Assembly (NCBI GenBank): GCA_015064255.1
Contig: SVSP01000003.1
Location: 1 to 60,043 of the forward strand
Reading direction: 5' to 3'
DNA length: 60,043 nucleotides
DNA from: Oscillospiraceae bacterium
GTDB taxonomy: Bacteria > Bacillota > Clostridia > Oscillospirales > CAG-272
This document shows, one piece after another, positions 1 through 8,095 of this stretch. Position numbers and translations under genes: made by a program. The notes beneath the pieces are model-generated. The model did no database searches and had not been told where the DNA came from. It saw only the letters and a list, made by a program, of their open reading frames with translations. How positions within the stretch are numbered: the stretch's first letter is position 1; the number at the start of each line of letters is the position of its first letter.

Positions 1-86
1 TCAATTCCGCAGATATGAAAGCAATCCCTTTGTATGAAAGAGTGGGTTTCCATACTTCATCAACAATTATGTACATAGACCTTTAA
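1..86 (+). CDS. GNAT-family N-acetyltransferase, C-terminal end only
   Basis: The reading frame is open from base 3 and ends at TAA 84-86, giving 28 residues. The visible piece contains a run ending PLYERVGF, which is the usual beta6-alpha4 end of GNAT acetyltransferases, where the Tyr or an adjacent residue lies near the CoA thiol. The substrate cannot be told. The gene starts outside the window. A hairpin at 142-176 follows and probably ends transcription. Confidence 0.6.
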   Translation, partial: NSADMKAIPLYERVGFHTSSTIMYIDL

Positions 87-110
87 ATTCAAATTGATTT
101 GACAATAAGA

Positions 111-192
111 CAAATTCCAATTTATCGAACAGAATAGATCGAACGCCGACAGATCGTAAAAATCTGTCGGCGTTTATTATTTGTTTACTGCG
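111..192. repeat. Dispersed hairpin repeat, copy A
   Basis: An 82-base element starts at AAATTCCAATTTAT, continues through a GAACAG box and a 12-13 bp hairpin (arms 142-154 and 162-174), and ends at TATTTGTTTACTGCG. A second copy lies at 36031-36110. Flanks and loop are shared. In the stem one G-C pair is replaced by C-G, so pairing is kept while sequence changed. It acts at least as a terminator for the preceding acetyltransferase; whether it is mobile is unknown. Confidence 0.6.
142..176 (+). terminator. Rho-independent terminator after the GNAT gene
   Basis: Arms 142-154 and 162-174 pair through 13 bases around a short A-rich loop and are followed by T-rich sequence. The stem sits inside the repeat described at 111-192. 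Confidence 0.65.
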
Positions 193-262
193 AATCAAAT
201 AAAGCAAATTTATTCGTGATTTCCCCGCTAAGTGTGCACGACCTTTCGGACGCTGTTCTTTT

Positions 263-817
263 TTATATATCAGACTTCTTTTTATCCTCTTTTTCGCTCT
301 TCTTCCGTTTGCGAAGCTCGGCAAAAAAATCGCTCAGCAGCTTTGAGCATTCATCTGCGCACACTCCGCCCACGACGTTCGGGTGATGGTTAAGAGCTTC
401 CTTGTTCATATCAAAAAGCCCGCCGAATGCGCCCGCTTTATTATCGCTCGCTCCGAAATAAACGTTTTTTATTCTCGAATTGATTATTGCTCCCGCACAC
501 ATCGGGCAGGGCTCGAGAGTTACGTAGAGGTCACACCTATGAAGCCGCCAGCCGCCGAGCTTTTTGCACGCGCCGTTTATTGCTTCGATCTCGGCGTGGC
601 AAAGTGCGTTTTTTTCACCTTCCCTGCGGTTATAGCCGTATGACACGATCTCTCCGTCGCATACCACAACAGCTCCTACCGGAACGTCAAGCGTTTCCTC
701 GGCAAAAGATGCATATTCCAGAGCTTTTTTCATAAAGTTAATATGAAGTTCCGTAAATTCCCCGTCAGACTCATTACCTTCGGGCAGTTGCACAGCAACG
801 TTTCTTATCTCATCCAT
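263..817 (-). CDS. tadA: tRNA adenosine(34) deaminase TadA
   Basis: Zinc hydrolase that deaminates A34 to inosine in tRNA-Arg(ACG), needed to read CGN codons. The 184 residues carry the cytidine/deoxycytidylate deaminase signature: H74-A-E76 (zinc ligand and proton shuttle) and P103-C104-P-M-C107 (zinc cysteines). The family is usually 150-170 residues; here about 25 extra residues precede the first helix and a lysine/glutamate-rich tail ends the protein. The start at 817 is backed by GGAG six bases upstream; Met29 would be an internal alternative. A sigma-A-like promoter lies at 851-879. It is a single gene, convergent with the acetyltransferase. Confidence 0.93.
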   Translation of the reverse strand: MDEIRNVAVQLPEGNESDGEFTELHINFMKKALEYASFAEETLDVPVGAVVVCDGEIVSYGYNRREGEKNALCHAEIEAINGACKKLGGWRLHRCDLYVTLEPCPMCAGAIINSRIKNVYFGASDNKAGAFGGLFDMNKEALNHHPNVVGGVCADECSKLLSDFFAELRKRKKSEKEDKKKSDI

Positions 818-850
818 AAAATTCTCCGTGAGTAAAATCAGATCACCGTT

Positions 851-879
851 ATTTTATCACACTTTTATATCAATTTCAA
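851..879 (-). promoter_or_regulatory. Sigma-A-type promoter of tadA
   Basis: Read on the minus strand: TTGAAA (874-879), 17-nt spacer, TAAAAT (851-856), 34 bases before the tadA start codon. Apart from this promoter and the one at 1028-1056, the 818-1143 gap shows nothing recognisable. Confidence 0.55.
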
Positions 880-1027
880 GTCTTTTTCTTTTTTACAAGA
901 TGATCGGTTGCACAGAGCAAATATTCAGGATTATTAGGTATTATTCATAATCGGGTCAAAGATTCTCTTTTGAAGACAAAAAACGAGCGTTTTTTCTCAA
1001 AGAAAGCAAATTGTTTCAAAAAATCAC

Positions 1028-1056
1028 TTGACATTACAAGTAAAAAATGTTATACT
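1028..1056 (+). promoter_or_regulatory. Sigma-A-type promoter of the G5-M23 gene
   Basis: TTGACA (1028-1033), exact 17-nt spacer, TATACT (1051-1056). The gene starts 88 bases further on, which leaves a leader of about 80 bases with AGAGAGG as ribosome binding site. Confidence 0.7.
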
Positions 1057-1143
1057 TATTAGGCTTGTGATTTTATATAGACCTCTGACAAGAATTATTT
1101 GCATCGCGAGATCATAGGCTAAAGATCAAAGAGAGGTATTATT

Positions 1144-2589
1144 ATGCTGAAAAAGCAAAGCACGATCGGAATATTACTTGCGATACTGCTTCTTGTTGTT
1201 GCAGTATCGGTTATTTCAGTTGTAGCAAAGTTTAACACAGATAAAGATGCAGACGTTTCGGAAACACCCGCAGATATAGTACCGGAGAAAAACGATTCCG
1301 AGCTTCTGTACGAAGTATATATTGACGGACGCTTTACCTGTATGGTAAACGATGTGCGCGATGTGTTCAGTGCTTCTGACAAAATTGAAAGCTCAATGTC
1401 CGAAAAGCTCGGACATGCGTATTCGATCTCCAATGACCTTGTCGTTGAAATGATCGCGGTAAGAAAAACAGGCGACACGGTATCGTCAAACGAAGTGGAA
1501 AGCCTTATTTCACGTGAGATATCAAAGCTTTACAGCAAGTGCTACGCGTTCTACGTAGGAGATAGCATTATAGGTTACTCTCCCGTTTCCGAAAAGGAAG
1601 AGCTTGAAAGTCTTGCAGTCGATATAATCAAATACATTTCCGCTTCGGACAAAACACACGCCGCTGCTTCCAACGTATATATAACGCTCGATTATACATA
1701 TAAAAGCAATATCGTTACAGACACAAGTGAAATAAGCGCAGCACTTTCCGCACAGAACGCTTTTGAAAGTACGGAAAATCTTGATGAGAATATCGCAAAT
1801 CTCATTGAAAGTATAGATCAGGCAATTATGTTCGGAACCACAGCAGAAGAAGTTCCCGACAGTATTACGCCCGAAATCGTTGTAACGTCTATCCGCAGAA
1901 TATCTACCGAAGTTGTACCGTACGAAAAGATAAAAGTTGCAGACACCGAATGTGTTTGCGCAAAGTGCAAGACAGCCATTAAGCTGCTTGCTGATGACAA
2001 GGTAGAAGAAGGTCATCAAAAAGGCAAGAACGGTAAATGTACCGTCGAATATGAAGACATCTATATCGGCGATGAGTTCTCACATTCCGTAAGAATTGAA
2101 GAAAGCAAAATTATAACCACAGAGCCTGTGGACGAAATAACACTTGTTGGAACACAGTCCACCAAAGCAAGCGGTAAGATGGTCTGGCCGACCGTCGGAT
2201 GGATAACATCCTACTACGGATACAGAGATGCCGAATTTTCGGGAATGTCCACCTATCACAGAGGTCTTGATATTTCAACGCGAAGCGGAACTGCTATAGT
2301 TGCAGCCGATGCCGGTGTCGTTGTAGAAGCAGGATGGCACAGCGGCGGTTACGGATACTACGTAATAATCGACCACGAAAACGGACAGAAAACACTATAT
2401 GCCCATATGAAGAAAGGCACTTTGTGTGTCAAAGAAGGCGAAAGAGTTTTCCAGGGTCAGAAGCTCGGAGGTCAGGGAATGACCGGAAGTGCCAACGGAG
2501 TACATCTCCACTTTGAGGTTTACGTAAACGATAAAAGAGTAAATCCCATTAAGTATATGCCCACCAAGCGTCCTAACACAGCTTGGTAA
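1144..2589 (+). CDS. Membrane-anchored G5-domain M23 peptidase
   Basis: Predicted cell-wall endopeptidase anchored outside the membrane. Residues 9-28 form one N-terminal membrane segment. A long extracellular region follows, then a G5-like domain at about 242-338 (containing a CVCAKC cluster), and a LytM/M23 domain at about 350-470. The M23 zinc site is intact: H372 and D376 in HRGLD, H421, and H454-L-H456. Intact ligands argue for a real hydrolase rather than a degenerate SpoIIQ-type scaffold. This architecture is common in Clostridia and usually linked to peptidoglycan remodelling. A strong promoter lies upstream and a terminator directly after, so it is monocistronic. Whether it serves growth or sporulation cannot be told. 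Confidence 0.88.
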   Translation: MLKKQSTIGILLAILLLVVAVSVISVVAKFNTDKDADVSETPADIVPEKNDSELLYEVYIDGRFTCMVNDVRDVFSASDKIESSMSEKLGHAYSISNDLVVEMIAVRKTGDTVSSNEVESLISREISKLYSKCYAFYVGDSIIGYSPVSEKEELESLAVDIIKYISASDKTHAAASNVYITLDYTYKSNIVTDTSEISAALSAQNAFESTENLDENIANLIESIDQAIMFGTTAEEVPDSITPEIVVTSIRRISTEVVPYEKIKVADTECVCAKCKTAIKLLADDKVEEGHQKGKNGKCTVEYEDIYIGDEFSHSVRIEESKIITTEPVDEITLVGTQSTKASGKMVWPTVGWITSYYGYRDAEFSGMSTYHRGLDISTRSGTAIVAADAGVVVEAGWHSGGYGYYVIIDHENGQKTLYAHMKKGTLCVKEGERVFQGQKLGGQGMTGSANGVHLHFEVYVNDKRVNPIKYMPTKRPNTAW

Positions 2590-2608
2590 AACCAAAGCAG
2601 CATTAAGC

Positions 2609-2642
2609 ACACACCCCGATGAAAATTTCGTCGGGGTGTTTT
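2609..2642 (+). terminator. Terminator of the M23 gene
   Basis: Nine-base stem ACACCCCGA (2611-2619) with TCGGGGTGT (2631-2639), then a T-run. Confidence 0.8.
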
Positions 2643-2660
2643 CTACGGATTAGATCCGAC

Positions 2661-2722
2661 ACAAACAGCGGACAGGCATCGCCTATCCGCTGTTTGTTAT
2701 GCCGGTGACCGGGCTCCAACCG
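2661..2722. repeat. Direct repeat copy 1: hairpin plus truncated tRNA-Leu 3' end
   Basis: These 62 bases match 2820-2881 with one mismatch (C for G in the T-loop region). The copy has the 16-bp hairpin and about 22 bases of the tRNA-Leu 3' half, then diverges, so it cannot make a tRNA. Between the copies lie three more inverted repeats: 2725-2732 with 2763-2770, 2773-2779 with 2783-2789, and 2789-2793 with 2796-2800. The 97-base spacer is therefore almost wholly structured. Confidence 0.75.
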
Positions 2723-2819
2723 AAATCGACGCCTATGTATCTTTTTATCGTACATTCTCCTTGCGTCGATCAGCAAATCTGCGATTTGCGCGGTTCCGCG
2801 CCTGCTTGAACTGATATAA

Positions 2820-2856
2820 ACAAACAGCGGACAGGCATCGCCTATCCGCTGTTTGT
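2820..2856 (-). terminator. Hairpin following tRNA-Leu
   Basis: Arms 2820-2835 and 2841-2856 pair over 16 positions with one mismatch, two bases past the tRNA 3' end. It probably ends or processes the tRNA transcript. It is part of the duplicated 62-base unit. Confidence 0.6.
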
Positions 2857-2858
2857 TA

Positions 2859-2942
2859 TGCCGGTGACCGGGCTCGAACCGGTACGGTGTCGCCACCGAG
2901 GGATTTTAAGTCCCTTGCGTCTGCCAATTTCGCCACACCGGC
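2859..2942 (-). tRNA. tRNA-Leu (anticodon UAA)
   Basis: Minus-strand reading gives a class II tRNA of 84 bases. The acceptor stem is GCCGGTG (2936-2942) pairing with CACCGGC (2860-2866), with discriminator A at 2859. The anticodon loop CTTAAAA gives UAA, there is a long variable arm, and the T-arm loop reads GGTTCGAGCC. CCA is not encoded. A consensus promoter lies 20 bases upstream. The last part of this tRNA is duplicated at 2700-2722. Confidence 0.93.
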
Positions 2943-2961
2943 GTATTAACCGACTTTGTTA

Positions 2962-2990
2962 AGTATATCACAAGTAAATCTGATTGTCAA
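2962..2990 (-). promoter_or_regulatory. Promoter of tRNA-Leu
   Basis: Minus strand: TTGACA (2985-2990), 17-nt spacer, TATACT (2962-2967), placed 20 bases before the tRNA 5' end. Confidence 0.75.
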
Positions 2991-3014
2991 CAAAAATCGG
3001 TCATTTTGTTAAAA

Positions 3015-4175
3015 TTATTCTGCTATGGTTATAAAGTCTGGGAGAACCTTTATCATTTTCTCGAACATATATACAACTTCAAGCTCATCCCTGCCGAGAG
3101 TTTCAACTACCTCTTCCTTGCTTTTTGCGCCGTAACTTTGTTCATACTGCAATTTATTTTCTTCCCAGTCCTTATCAAGCATTTCCTCGAATTCTTTATC
3201 GCTGAGTGTTATCTTGCAGTTTTCAAAGAGATATTTGAGGATAATACGCTCTTCGCTTACAGATACCGCCCACTGACGTGCGGAATCATAATTGGAAGAA
3301 TAAAGATCCTCGTACGCTTCGTCGTATTCCTTTTGAGTAAGCTCTTTTCCGTAGATATATATTATATTGTCGTGTATATATTTATCAATGTAAACGTCGA
3401 TAAGCTCCTTACACTCGTCGATGATTTCACACGCATTATATACAGCGTCATAGGCATAAGCACCCGAATAATATTCTTCAAGGTATTCTCTATAAGATTC
3501 TACCGTTTCAAATCCCGTGAATGACTTACAAACGTCATCGGTAAGCTCGCCGAGTGTCGGTCTGTCGATAGAGTTTACAGTTACCGTAAACTTAACCGCA
3601 AGTCCGCAAAGATCGGAAACGCTGTACGCATCGGGAAAAGTAACGAGAATGTCAACAGTGGAGCCGACCTTGATTCCTATAAGCTGTTCCTCGAAGCCCT
3701 TGTTATTTTTAGCGGGATCATCGCTGCGGTATTCGCCTATAAAGCTACCCGAGCCTATGACAAGATTCGTACCGCTGCTGCTTGACGCATTACTCATCGA
3801 GGCAAGGATATTTTCATCGAGCTTTACACTCGTATCGGCAGGTACGCCCGTAAATGTAATATTTACGGTATCATACAGCGCGACATCTGCGCTGTCAGCC
3901 TCTGTATAAGAGGTGCGCTCAGCATCGTGAAGCAAAATGCTTACGAGCGCGTAGTTTACAGCATTGTCTATCTGATTTTTATAAAGCACAACGTCCGAAA
4001 GCTTGGGGGCTTTAAGATATTTTGCAGTATCGTATTCTATTTCGTTTACGTTGGGAAATGTCTTTTCGTAGGTCTTGTTTTTATCGCTCTTACACGCGGC
4101 AAACATTGATACCGCCATCACCAAAACCAAAACAAAAGCCACAATTTTTACTGTTTTTCTGAAGAAATTCATCAT
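3015..4175 (-). CDS. Trigger-factor-like lipoprotein with FKBP-type PPIase domain
   Basis: Predicted exported peptidyl-prolyl isomerase and chaperone. A hydrophobic signal peptide ends in FAAC, with Cys28 as the likely lipidated residue. At about residues 95-215 lies an FKBP fold of the trigger-factor kind, with an IGSGSFIG turn followed by GFEEQLIG, TFPDAY and a closing FTVTVNSI strand. The rest is an acidic, helical region resembling the trigger-factor C-terminal arms. The ribosome-binding N-domain of cytosolic trigger factor is missing. An AAGGA site precedes the first of two adjacent ATG codons. Role as an extracytoplasmic foldase is inferred; it stands alone, with no secretion genes beside it. 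Confidence 0.78.
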   Translation of the reverse strand: MMNFFRKTVKIVAFVLVLVMAVSMFAACKSDKNKTYEKTFPNVNEIEYDTAKYLKAPKLSDVVLYKNQIDNAVNYALVSILLHDAERTSYTEADSADVALYDTVNITFTGVPADTSVKLDENILASMSNASSSSGTNLVIGSGSFIGEYRSDDPAKNNKGFEEQLIGIKVGSTVDILVTFPDAYSVSDLCGLAVKFTVTVNSIDRPTLGELTDDVCKSFTGFETVESYREYLEEYYSGAYAYDAVYNACEIIDECKELIDVYIDKYIHDNIIYIYGKELTQKEYDEAYEDLYSSNYDSARQWAVSVSEERIILKYLFENCKITLSDKEFEEMLDKDWEENKLQYEQSYGAKSKEEVVETLGRDELEVVYMFEKMIKVLPDFITIAE

Positions 4176-4337
4176 TTAAATCCTTTACAATAATATTACT
4201 CTGCAATTATATTATATAAATATGAATTTTTTGCAAACGTAATGCGATTTTCAGGTAAATATTACTTATTATACGGTAACTCTGCCCGAGTAATCCGCCG
4301 CCGTCAAATGATTTTACATTTTTTAACTGCATTTATA

Positions 4338-4365
4338 TTGATTTTTGAGCTTTTTATGATATAAT
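4338..4365 (+). promoter_or_regulatory. Promoter of the GH42 gene
   Basis: TTGATT (4338-4343), 16-nt spacer, TATAAT (4360-4365). The leader to the start codon is about 70 bases. The rest of the 4176-4443 gap is AT-rich; no operator is evident. Confidence 0.55.
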
Positions 4366-4443
4366 AAAGAAAATACGGTATATAAATACCGATAGAAGAA
4401 AAGTTTGATTTTATCTTTTATTTAAGAAAGGAAACGTACATCT

Positions 4444-6420
4444 ATGAACAATTTGGACAACTACAAGAAGCCGTTTATAGGCGCAGCTTACTATCCCGAG
4501 GATTGGGACGAATCCGAAATCGATTACGACATTTCGAAAATGAATGAAGCAGGCGTTACCTGTGCAAGAATTGCAGAATTTGCTTGGTCAAGACTTGAGC
4601 CTACTCCCGGAAATTACGATTTCGCTTGGGTACACAAGGTTATCGATAAGCTTTCCGCGGCAGGCATCGGTGTACTTCTCTGCACTCCCACCGCAACTCC
4701 TCCTATCTGGCTTTCGCAGATGTATCCCGACGTTACCGTTCTCGGCAGCAACGGAATACAGACAAGACACGGCGGACGCCGTCACTGTTGTTCAAACAAC
4801 ACTCATTATATAGAATACAGCCGCCGCATCGTTGAAAAGATGGCGCAGGAATTCGGAAGCGACGAGCGCATTATCGGATGGCAGATAGACAACGAAATTT
4901 ATCTTCAGGGATGTAACTGCCCCGAATGTGAAACCCTCTTCCGCGAACACTTAAAGAAGAAGTACGGCACCGTTGAAAACCTCAACAAATCCTGGAATCT
5001 CACTCTTTGGAGTCAGGAATATTCGAGCTTCAGCGAAATAAGAATTCCCGCAAACGCTTGGCACAATCCTCATCTCAGATTCGAATATCTCCTTTTCCAG
5101 AGCGATTCTCATTCGAACTATATCGGTATGCAGGCTGACATACTCAGAAAGTACACAAAAGCTCCCATCGGCACGGATACTATGCCCGTTGACGGAGTTG
5201 ACTACGAAACTCTTACCGAAAAGTGCGATATTATTCAGTACAATCACTACGACCATCCGCACGAGCTTCACAGACAGCGCTTCTGGTATGACTTCATCCG
5301 TCCTTTCAAGGACCGTCCTTTCTGGAACACAGAAACATCTACCTGCTGGAACGGCTCCGAAGCTACCGGTCAGAATCTCAAGCCCTACGGCTTCTGCCGC
5401 GTGAACTCCTGGATGCCCGTTATCCTCGGCGGTGAAAGTGCTATGTACTGGCTGTGGCGTACACACTGGGCGGGTCACGAGCTTATGCACGGCTCTGTTC
5501 TCGCGCCTTCGGGAAGACCTCTCCACATTTTTGAAGAGGTCGCACGCACAGCATCCGAATTTGACAAGTGCGCAGACTTTATCAACGGAACAAAGGTAGA
5601 TACGCAGGTTGCTATCCACTTTACCTCTCTTAACTGGAATATGTTTGACACACAGAGCGTTATCACGGGAGTACATTATCATCCCCTCGTTTACTCCAAC
5701 GTATATACACCCGTAGTAAACGCAGGTCTTCGTCCCGACGTTATCGGTGCAAAGAAAGATCTTTCCGGATATAAGCTTCTCTTCTCTCCCTTTATGCTTT
5801 CTCTCGACCAGGGTGACCTCACAGAGCGCATTCAGAAGTGGGTAGAAGACGGCGGCGTTTGGGTAGTAGGTCCTATGAGTGATATCAGAAATTCTGTCGG
5901 CACTCGCTTCACAAACCGTCCCTACAATATGCTCGAAAGCTTTGCGGGAGTCCGTCAGGCTTACGAAGCGCCCGACAGAGAAGGTCTTATCAAGACCGAG
6001 TGGAAGGGCGGCGAAGGATTTACAGGCAAGGATTGGTACGAGCTTTTTGAAGCAGACGAGGACGCTCTCGTAACAGTTACCGAAGGCTATCCCACTCTCA
6101 TCGGCAAGGCAACCGTAATTTGCAAGAAGGTCGGCAAGGGTAAGGTTTATATTCTCGGTACTATTCCCTCTGCTGAAGATATGGCAAAGATAATCGCTCT
6201 CGCATCCGCCGATGCAGGTGTTTCGGGTTATGAGATCGAAGGTACTCTTATCGTTTCTCCCCGCGCAGGCGAGGCAGGCGAAGGTCTTATCGTTGCTGAA
6301 TGTAACAACGCGGCAGGCTCTATCCTTCTGAAAGAGGAAATGACCGATATAATCACAGGAAACAAGTACTCCGGCAAGGTAGAGCTCGCGCCCTACGACG
6401 TTCTTGTACTTAAAAAATAA
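4444..6420 (+). CDS. Beta-galactosidase, glycoside hydrolase family 42
   Basis: Hydrolyses terminal beta-galactosides, or alpha-L-arabinosides in some relatives. The 658-residue protein fits GH42: an N-terminal TIM barrel, a trimerisation domain from about 395, and a small C-terminal beta domain. The acid/base is E151 in WQIDNE, and the likely nucleophile is E297 in WNTETST. Cysteines in HCCSNN (115-116) and GCNCPEC (157-162) match the GH42 zinc cluster. No signal peptide, so it is cytoplasmic and acts on imported oligosaccharides. AAGGAAACG precedes the start. No transporter or regulator lies beside it; a GNAT gene follows after five bases. Confidence 0.93.
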   Translation: MNNLDNYKKPFIGAAYYPEDWDESEIDYDISKMNEAGVTCARIAEFAWSRLEPTPGNYDFAWVHKVIDKLSAAGIGVLLCTPTATPPIWLSQMYPDVTVLGSNGIQTRHGGRRHCCSNNTHYIEYSRRIVEKMAQEFGSDERIIGWQIDNEIYLQGCNCPECETLFREHLKKKYGTVENLNKSWNLTLWSQEYSSFSEIRIPANAWHNPHLRFEYLLFQSDSHSNYIGMQADILRKYTKAPIGTDTMPVDGVDYETLTEKCDIIQYNHYDHPHELHRQRFWYDFIRPFKDRPFWNTETSTCWNGSEATGQNLKPYGFCRVNSWMPVILGGESAMYWLWRTHWAGHELMHGSVLAPSGRPLHIFEEVARTASEFDKCADFINGTKVDTQVAIHFTSLNWNMFDTQSVITGVHYHPLVYSNVYTPVVNAGLRPDVIGAKKDLSGYKLLFSPFMLSLDQGDLTERIQKWVEDGGVWVVGPMSDIRNSVGTRFTNRPYNMLESFAGVRQAYEAPDREGLIKTEWKGGEGFTGKDWYELFEADEDALVTVTEGYPTLIGKATVICKKVGKGKVYILGTIPSAEDMAKIIALASADAGVSGYEIEGTLIVSPRAGEAGEGLIVAECNNAAGSILLKEEMTDIITGNKYSGKVELAPYDVLVLKK

Positions 6421-6425
6421 CGAAA

Positions 6426-6944
6426 ATGGCAGATAATATAATAATTCGCAGATCGCGTCCCGAAGATTTCGAGCAGATATGCGCTCTTTATGCAGACGCA
6501 CGCGAGTTTATGAAAGAAAACGGAAATCCCGATCAATGGAAGGATACACATCCTTCCGTTGATCTTATCTCCGAGGACATCTCCGAAAATGGTAACGGGT
6601 ACGTTGCCGCAGATGGAGATACCGTTCTCGCCGCCTTCTATTTCGAAGAAAATGCAGATGATCCCACCTACCGCGTAATATACGACGGGAAGTGGCTTAA
6701 TTCTCTTCCCTACGCTGTCGTTCACAGAATAGGCGTTTCAAAAGCCGCGCGCGGACGCAAGGTAGGAAAGCTTTGTGTAAAGTGGGCAACAGAGCGTGCC
6801 GGAAACGTCAAGATCGACACGCACCGTGACAATCAGCCGATGCAAAGACTTCTTACTTCGCTCGGTTTTGTTCACTGCGGAACGATATACGTAAACGTTG
6901 ACGGAGACAGACACAGAATGGCTTATCAATACTCATCAAAGTGA
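6426..6944 (+). CDS. GNAT-family N-acetyltransferase
   Basis: 172 residues with GNAT features: an N-terminal IIIRRSRPEDFEQI strand-helix, the acetyl-CoA loop around VSKAARGRKVGKLCVKW, and a closing MQRLLTSLGFVHCGTI. The order matches single-domain GNATs acting on small amines or amino acids; the substrate is unknown. It starts five bases after the GH42 stop without a clear ribosome binding site of its own, so it is probably co-translated with it. The next gene starts four bases after its stop, giving a three-gene operon. Confidence 0.85.
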   Translation: MADNIIIRRSRPEDFEQICALYADAREFMKENGNPDQWKDTHPSVDLISEDISENGNGYVAADGDTVLAAFYFEENADDPTYRVIYDGKWLNSLPYAVVHRIGVSKAARGRKVGKLCVKWATERAGNVKIDTHRDNQPMQRLLTSLGFVHCGTIYVNVDGDRHRMAYQYSSK

Positions 6945-6948
6945 TTTT

Positions 6949-8052
6949 ATGGCAAATATTTTTGATTATCTGAAATGGCGCGGAGATATAAGCGTTTATC
7001 ACTCACCTTTTTGCGAGATAGACGCACTTATACTCAGCGAAATATCTTATCTCGATTTTTCGGGAATAGTCACAAACGATTTTTCGAGCACGATAACCTT
7101 AAAAGAAGCCTCTCACTGCTTCTTTTCAGACCCGAGCCGTGCCGACAAAAGCCTTGGGCTTATAATTCCCGATCTCATACTTGACGTTTTGAAAACAGCC
7201 GCAAATACCCGACGTTTTGCCGATATGAAGCTTATTTCCTTTGTATCGGACACAAACGAAAAAGAAGAAAAACAGTTTTCCGCTATGGCTGTCGATACCG
7301 GCGACCGACACCTTTTCGTCGCTTTCCGCGGGACCGATGACTCTATCGTCGGTTGGCGGGAGGACTTCAATATGAGCTACTGCTATACCGTCCCGTCACA
7401 AATAGAAGCAAAAAAATATCTGGACGGTATCGCAGAAAAATTTCCCTCGCCCATACGCATCGGCGGTCATTCCAAGGGCGGAAATCTCGCGCTCTACGCG
7501 GCGCTTAATTCGGAGTATTCGGTAAGACAGCGAATATGCGCGGTATATAATTTCGACGGTCCGGGATTTGCCGAAGAAATAACCGACAGCGAAAATTACT
7601 CTTTACTGCGAGAACGAATACACACGTTCGTTCCCGAAAACTCAATAGTCGGTATGCTGCTGAGCCACGACAACGAGTACGTCACGGTAAGATCATCCGC
7701 GTCGGGCGTATATCAGCACGACGGATTTACTTGGTATATCGACGTAAACAGATTTGTAGTACTGCCCGACGGCTCAGAAAACAATCTGCGCAACGACAGA
7801 ATGCTGAAAAATTGGCTTTCCTCGTTTGACTACGACAAGCGTCGCGAATTCACCGAGTCGCTTTTCGAGCTTCTTGAAGCAACCGGCGCAAAAACGCTTA
7901 CTGACTTATCCATAGACCGTCTTGACAAGGCAAAAGACATATTATCTACCCTCGGCAAGTTTGACAAGGAGAAAAGAAAGACTCTTTCAGAGATACTTTC
8001 ATTCCTCGTGAAAGAAACTCTTCGAAACAAGCTGAAAAAAGACGACAAATAA
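6949..8052 (+). CDS. DUF2974 (Mbeg1-like) alpha/beta-hydrolase
   Basis: 367 residues from ATG 6949, chosen because MANIFDYLKWRGD is the conserved beginning of this family. The lipase core shows FRGTDDS (127-133), GWREDF and the nucleophile elbow G173-H-S175-K-G177, with a possible His in the C-terminal half. The family is common in Firmicutes and annotated as lipase-like, but its substrate is not established to my knowledge. No signal peptide. It overlaps no gene and ends just before a strong bidirectional terminator. Confidence 0.8.
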   Translation: MANIFDYLKWRGDISVYHSPFCEIDALILSEISYLDFSGIVTNDFSSTITLKEASHCFFSDPSRADKSLGLIIPDLILDVLKTAANTRRFADMKLISFVSDTNEKEEKQFSAMAVDTGDRHLFVAFRGTDDSIVGWREDFNMSYCYTVPSQIEAKKYLDGIAEKFPSPIRIGGHSKGGNLALYAALNSEYSVRQRICAVYNFDGPGFAEEITDSENYSLLRERIHTFVPENSIVGMLLSHDNEYVTVRSSASGVYQHDGFTWYIDVNRFVVLPDGSENNLRNDRMLKNWLSSFDYDKRREFTESLFELLEATGAKTLTDLSIDRLDKAKDILSTLGKFDKEKRKTLSEILSFLVKETLRNKLKKDDK

Positions 8053-8056
8053 ACTA

Positions 8057-8095
8057 AAAAAGCAAGTAACGCATACACGTTACTTGCTTTTTTTA
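8057..8095. terminator. Bidirectional terminator
   Basis: Eleven-base stem (8061-8071 with 8078-8088) flanked by an A-run and a T-run, between convergent genes. The T-run overlaps the stop codon of the minus-strand gene. Confidence 0.85.

Noticed and set aside
2603-2896. 97-residue frame spanning the tRNA-Leu repeat
   Set aside because: It reads through the tRNA and its duplicated hairpin, so its repeated peptide is a by-product of the repeat.
4951-6501. 516-residue minus-strand frame opposite GH42
   Set aside because: A shadow of the GH42 gene; no domain and no ribosome binding site.
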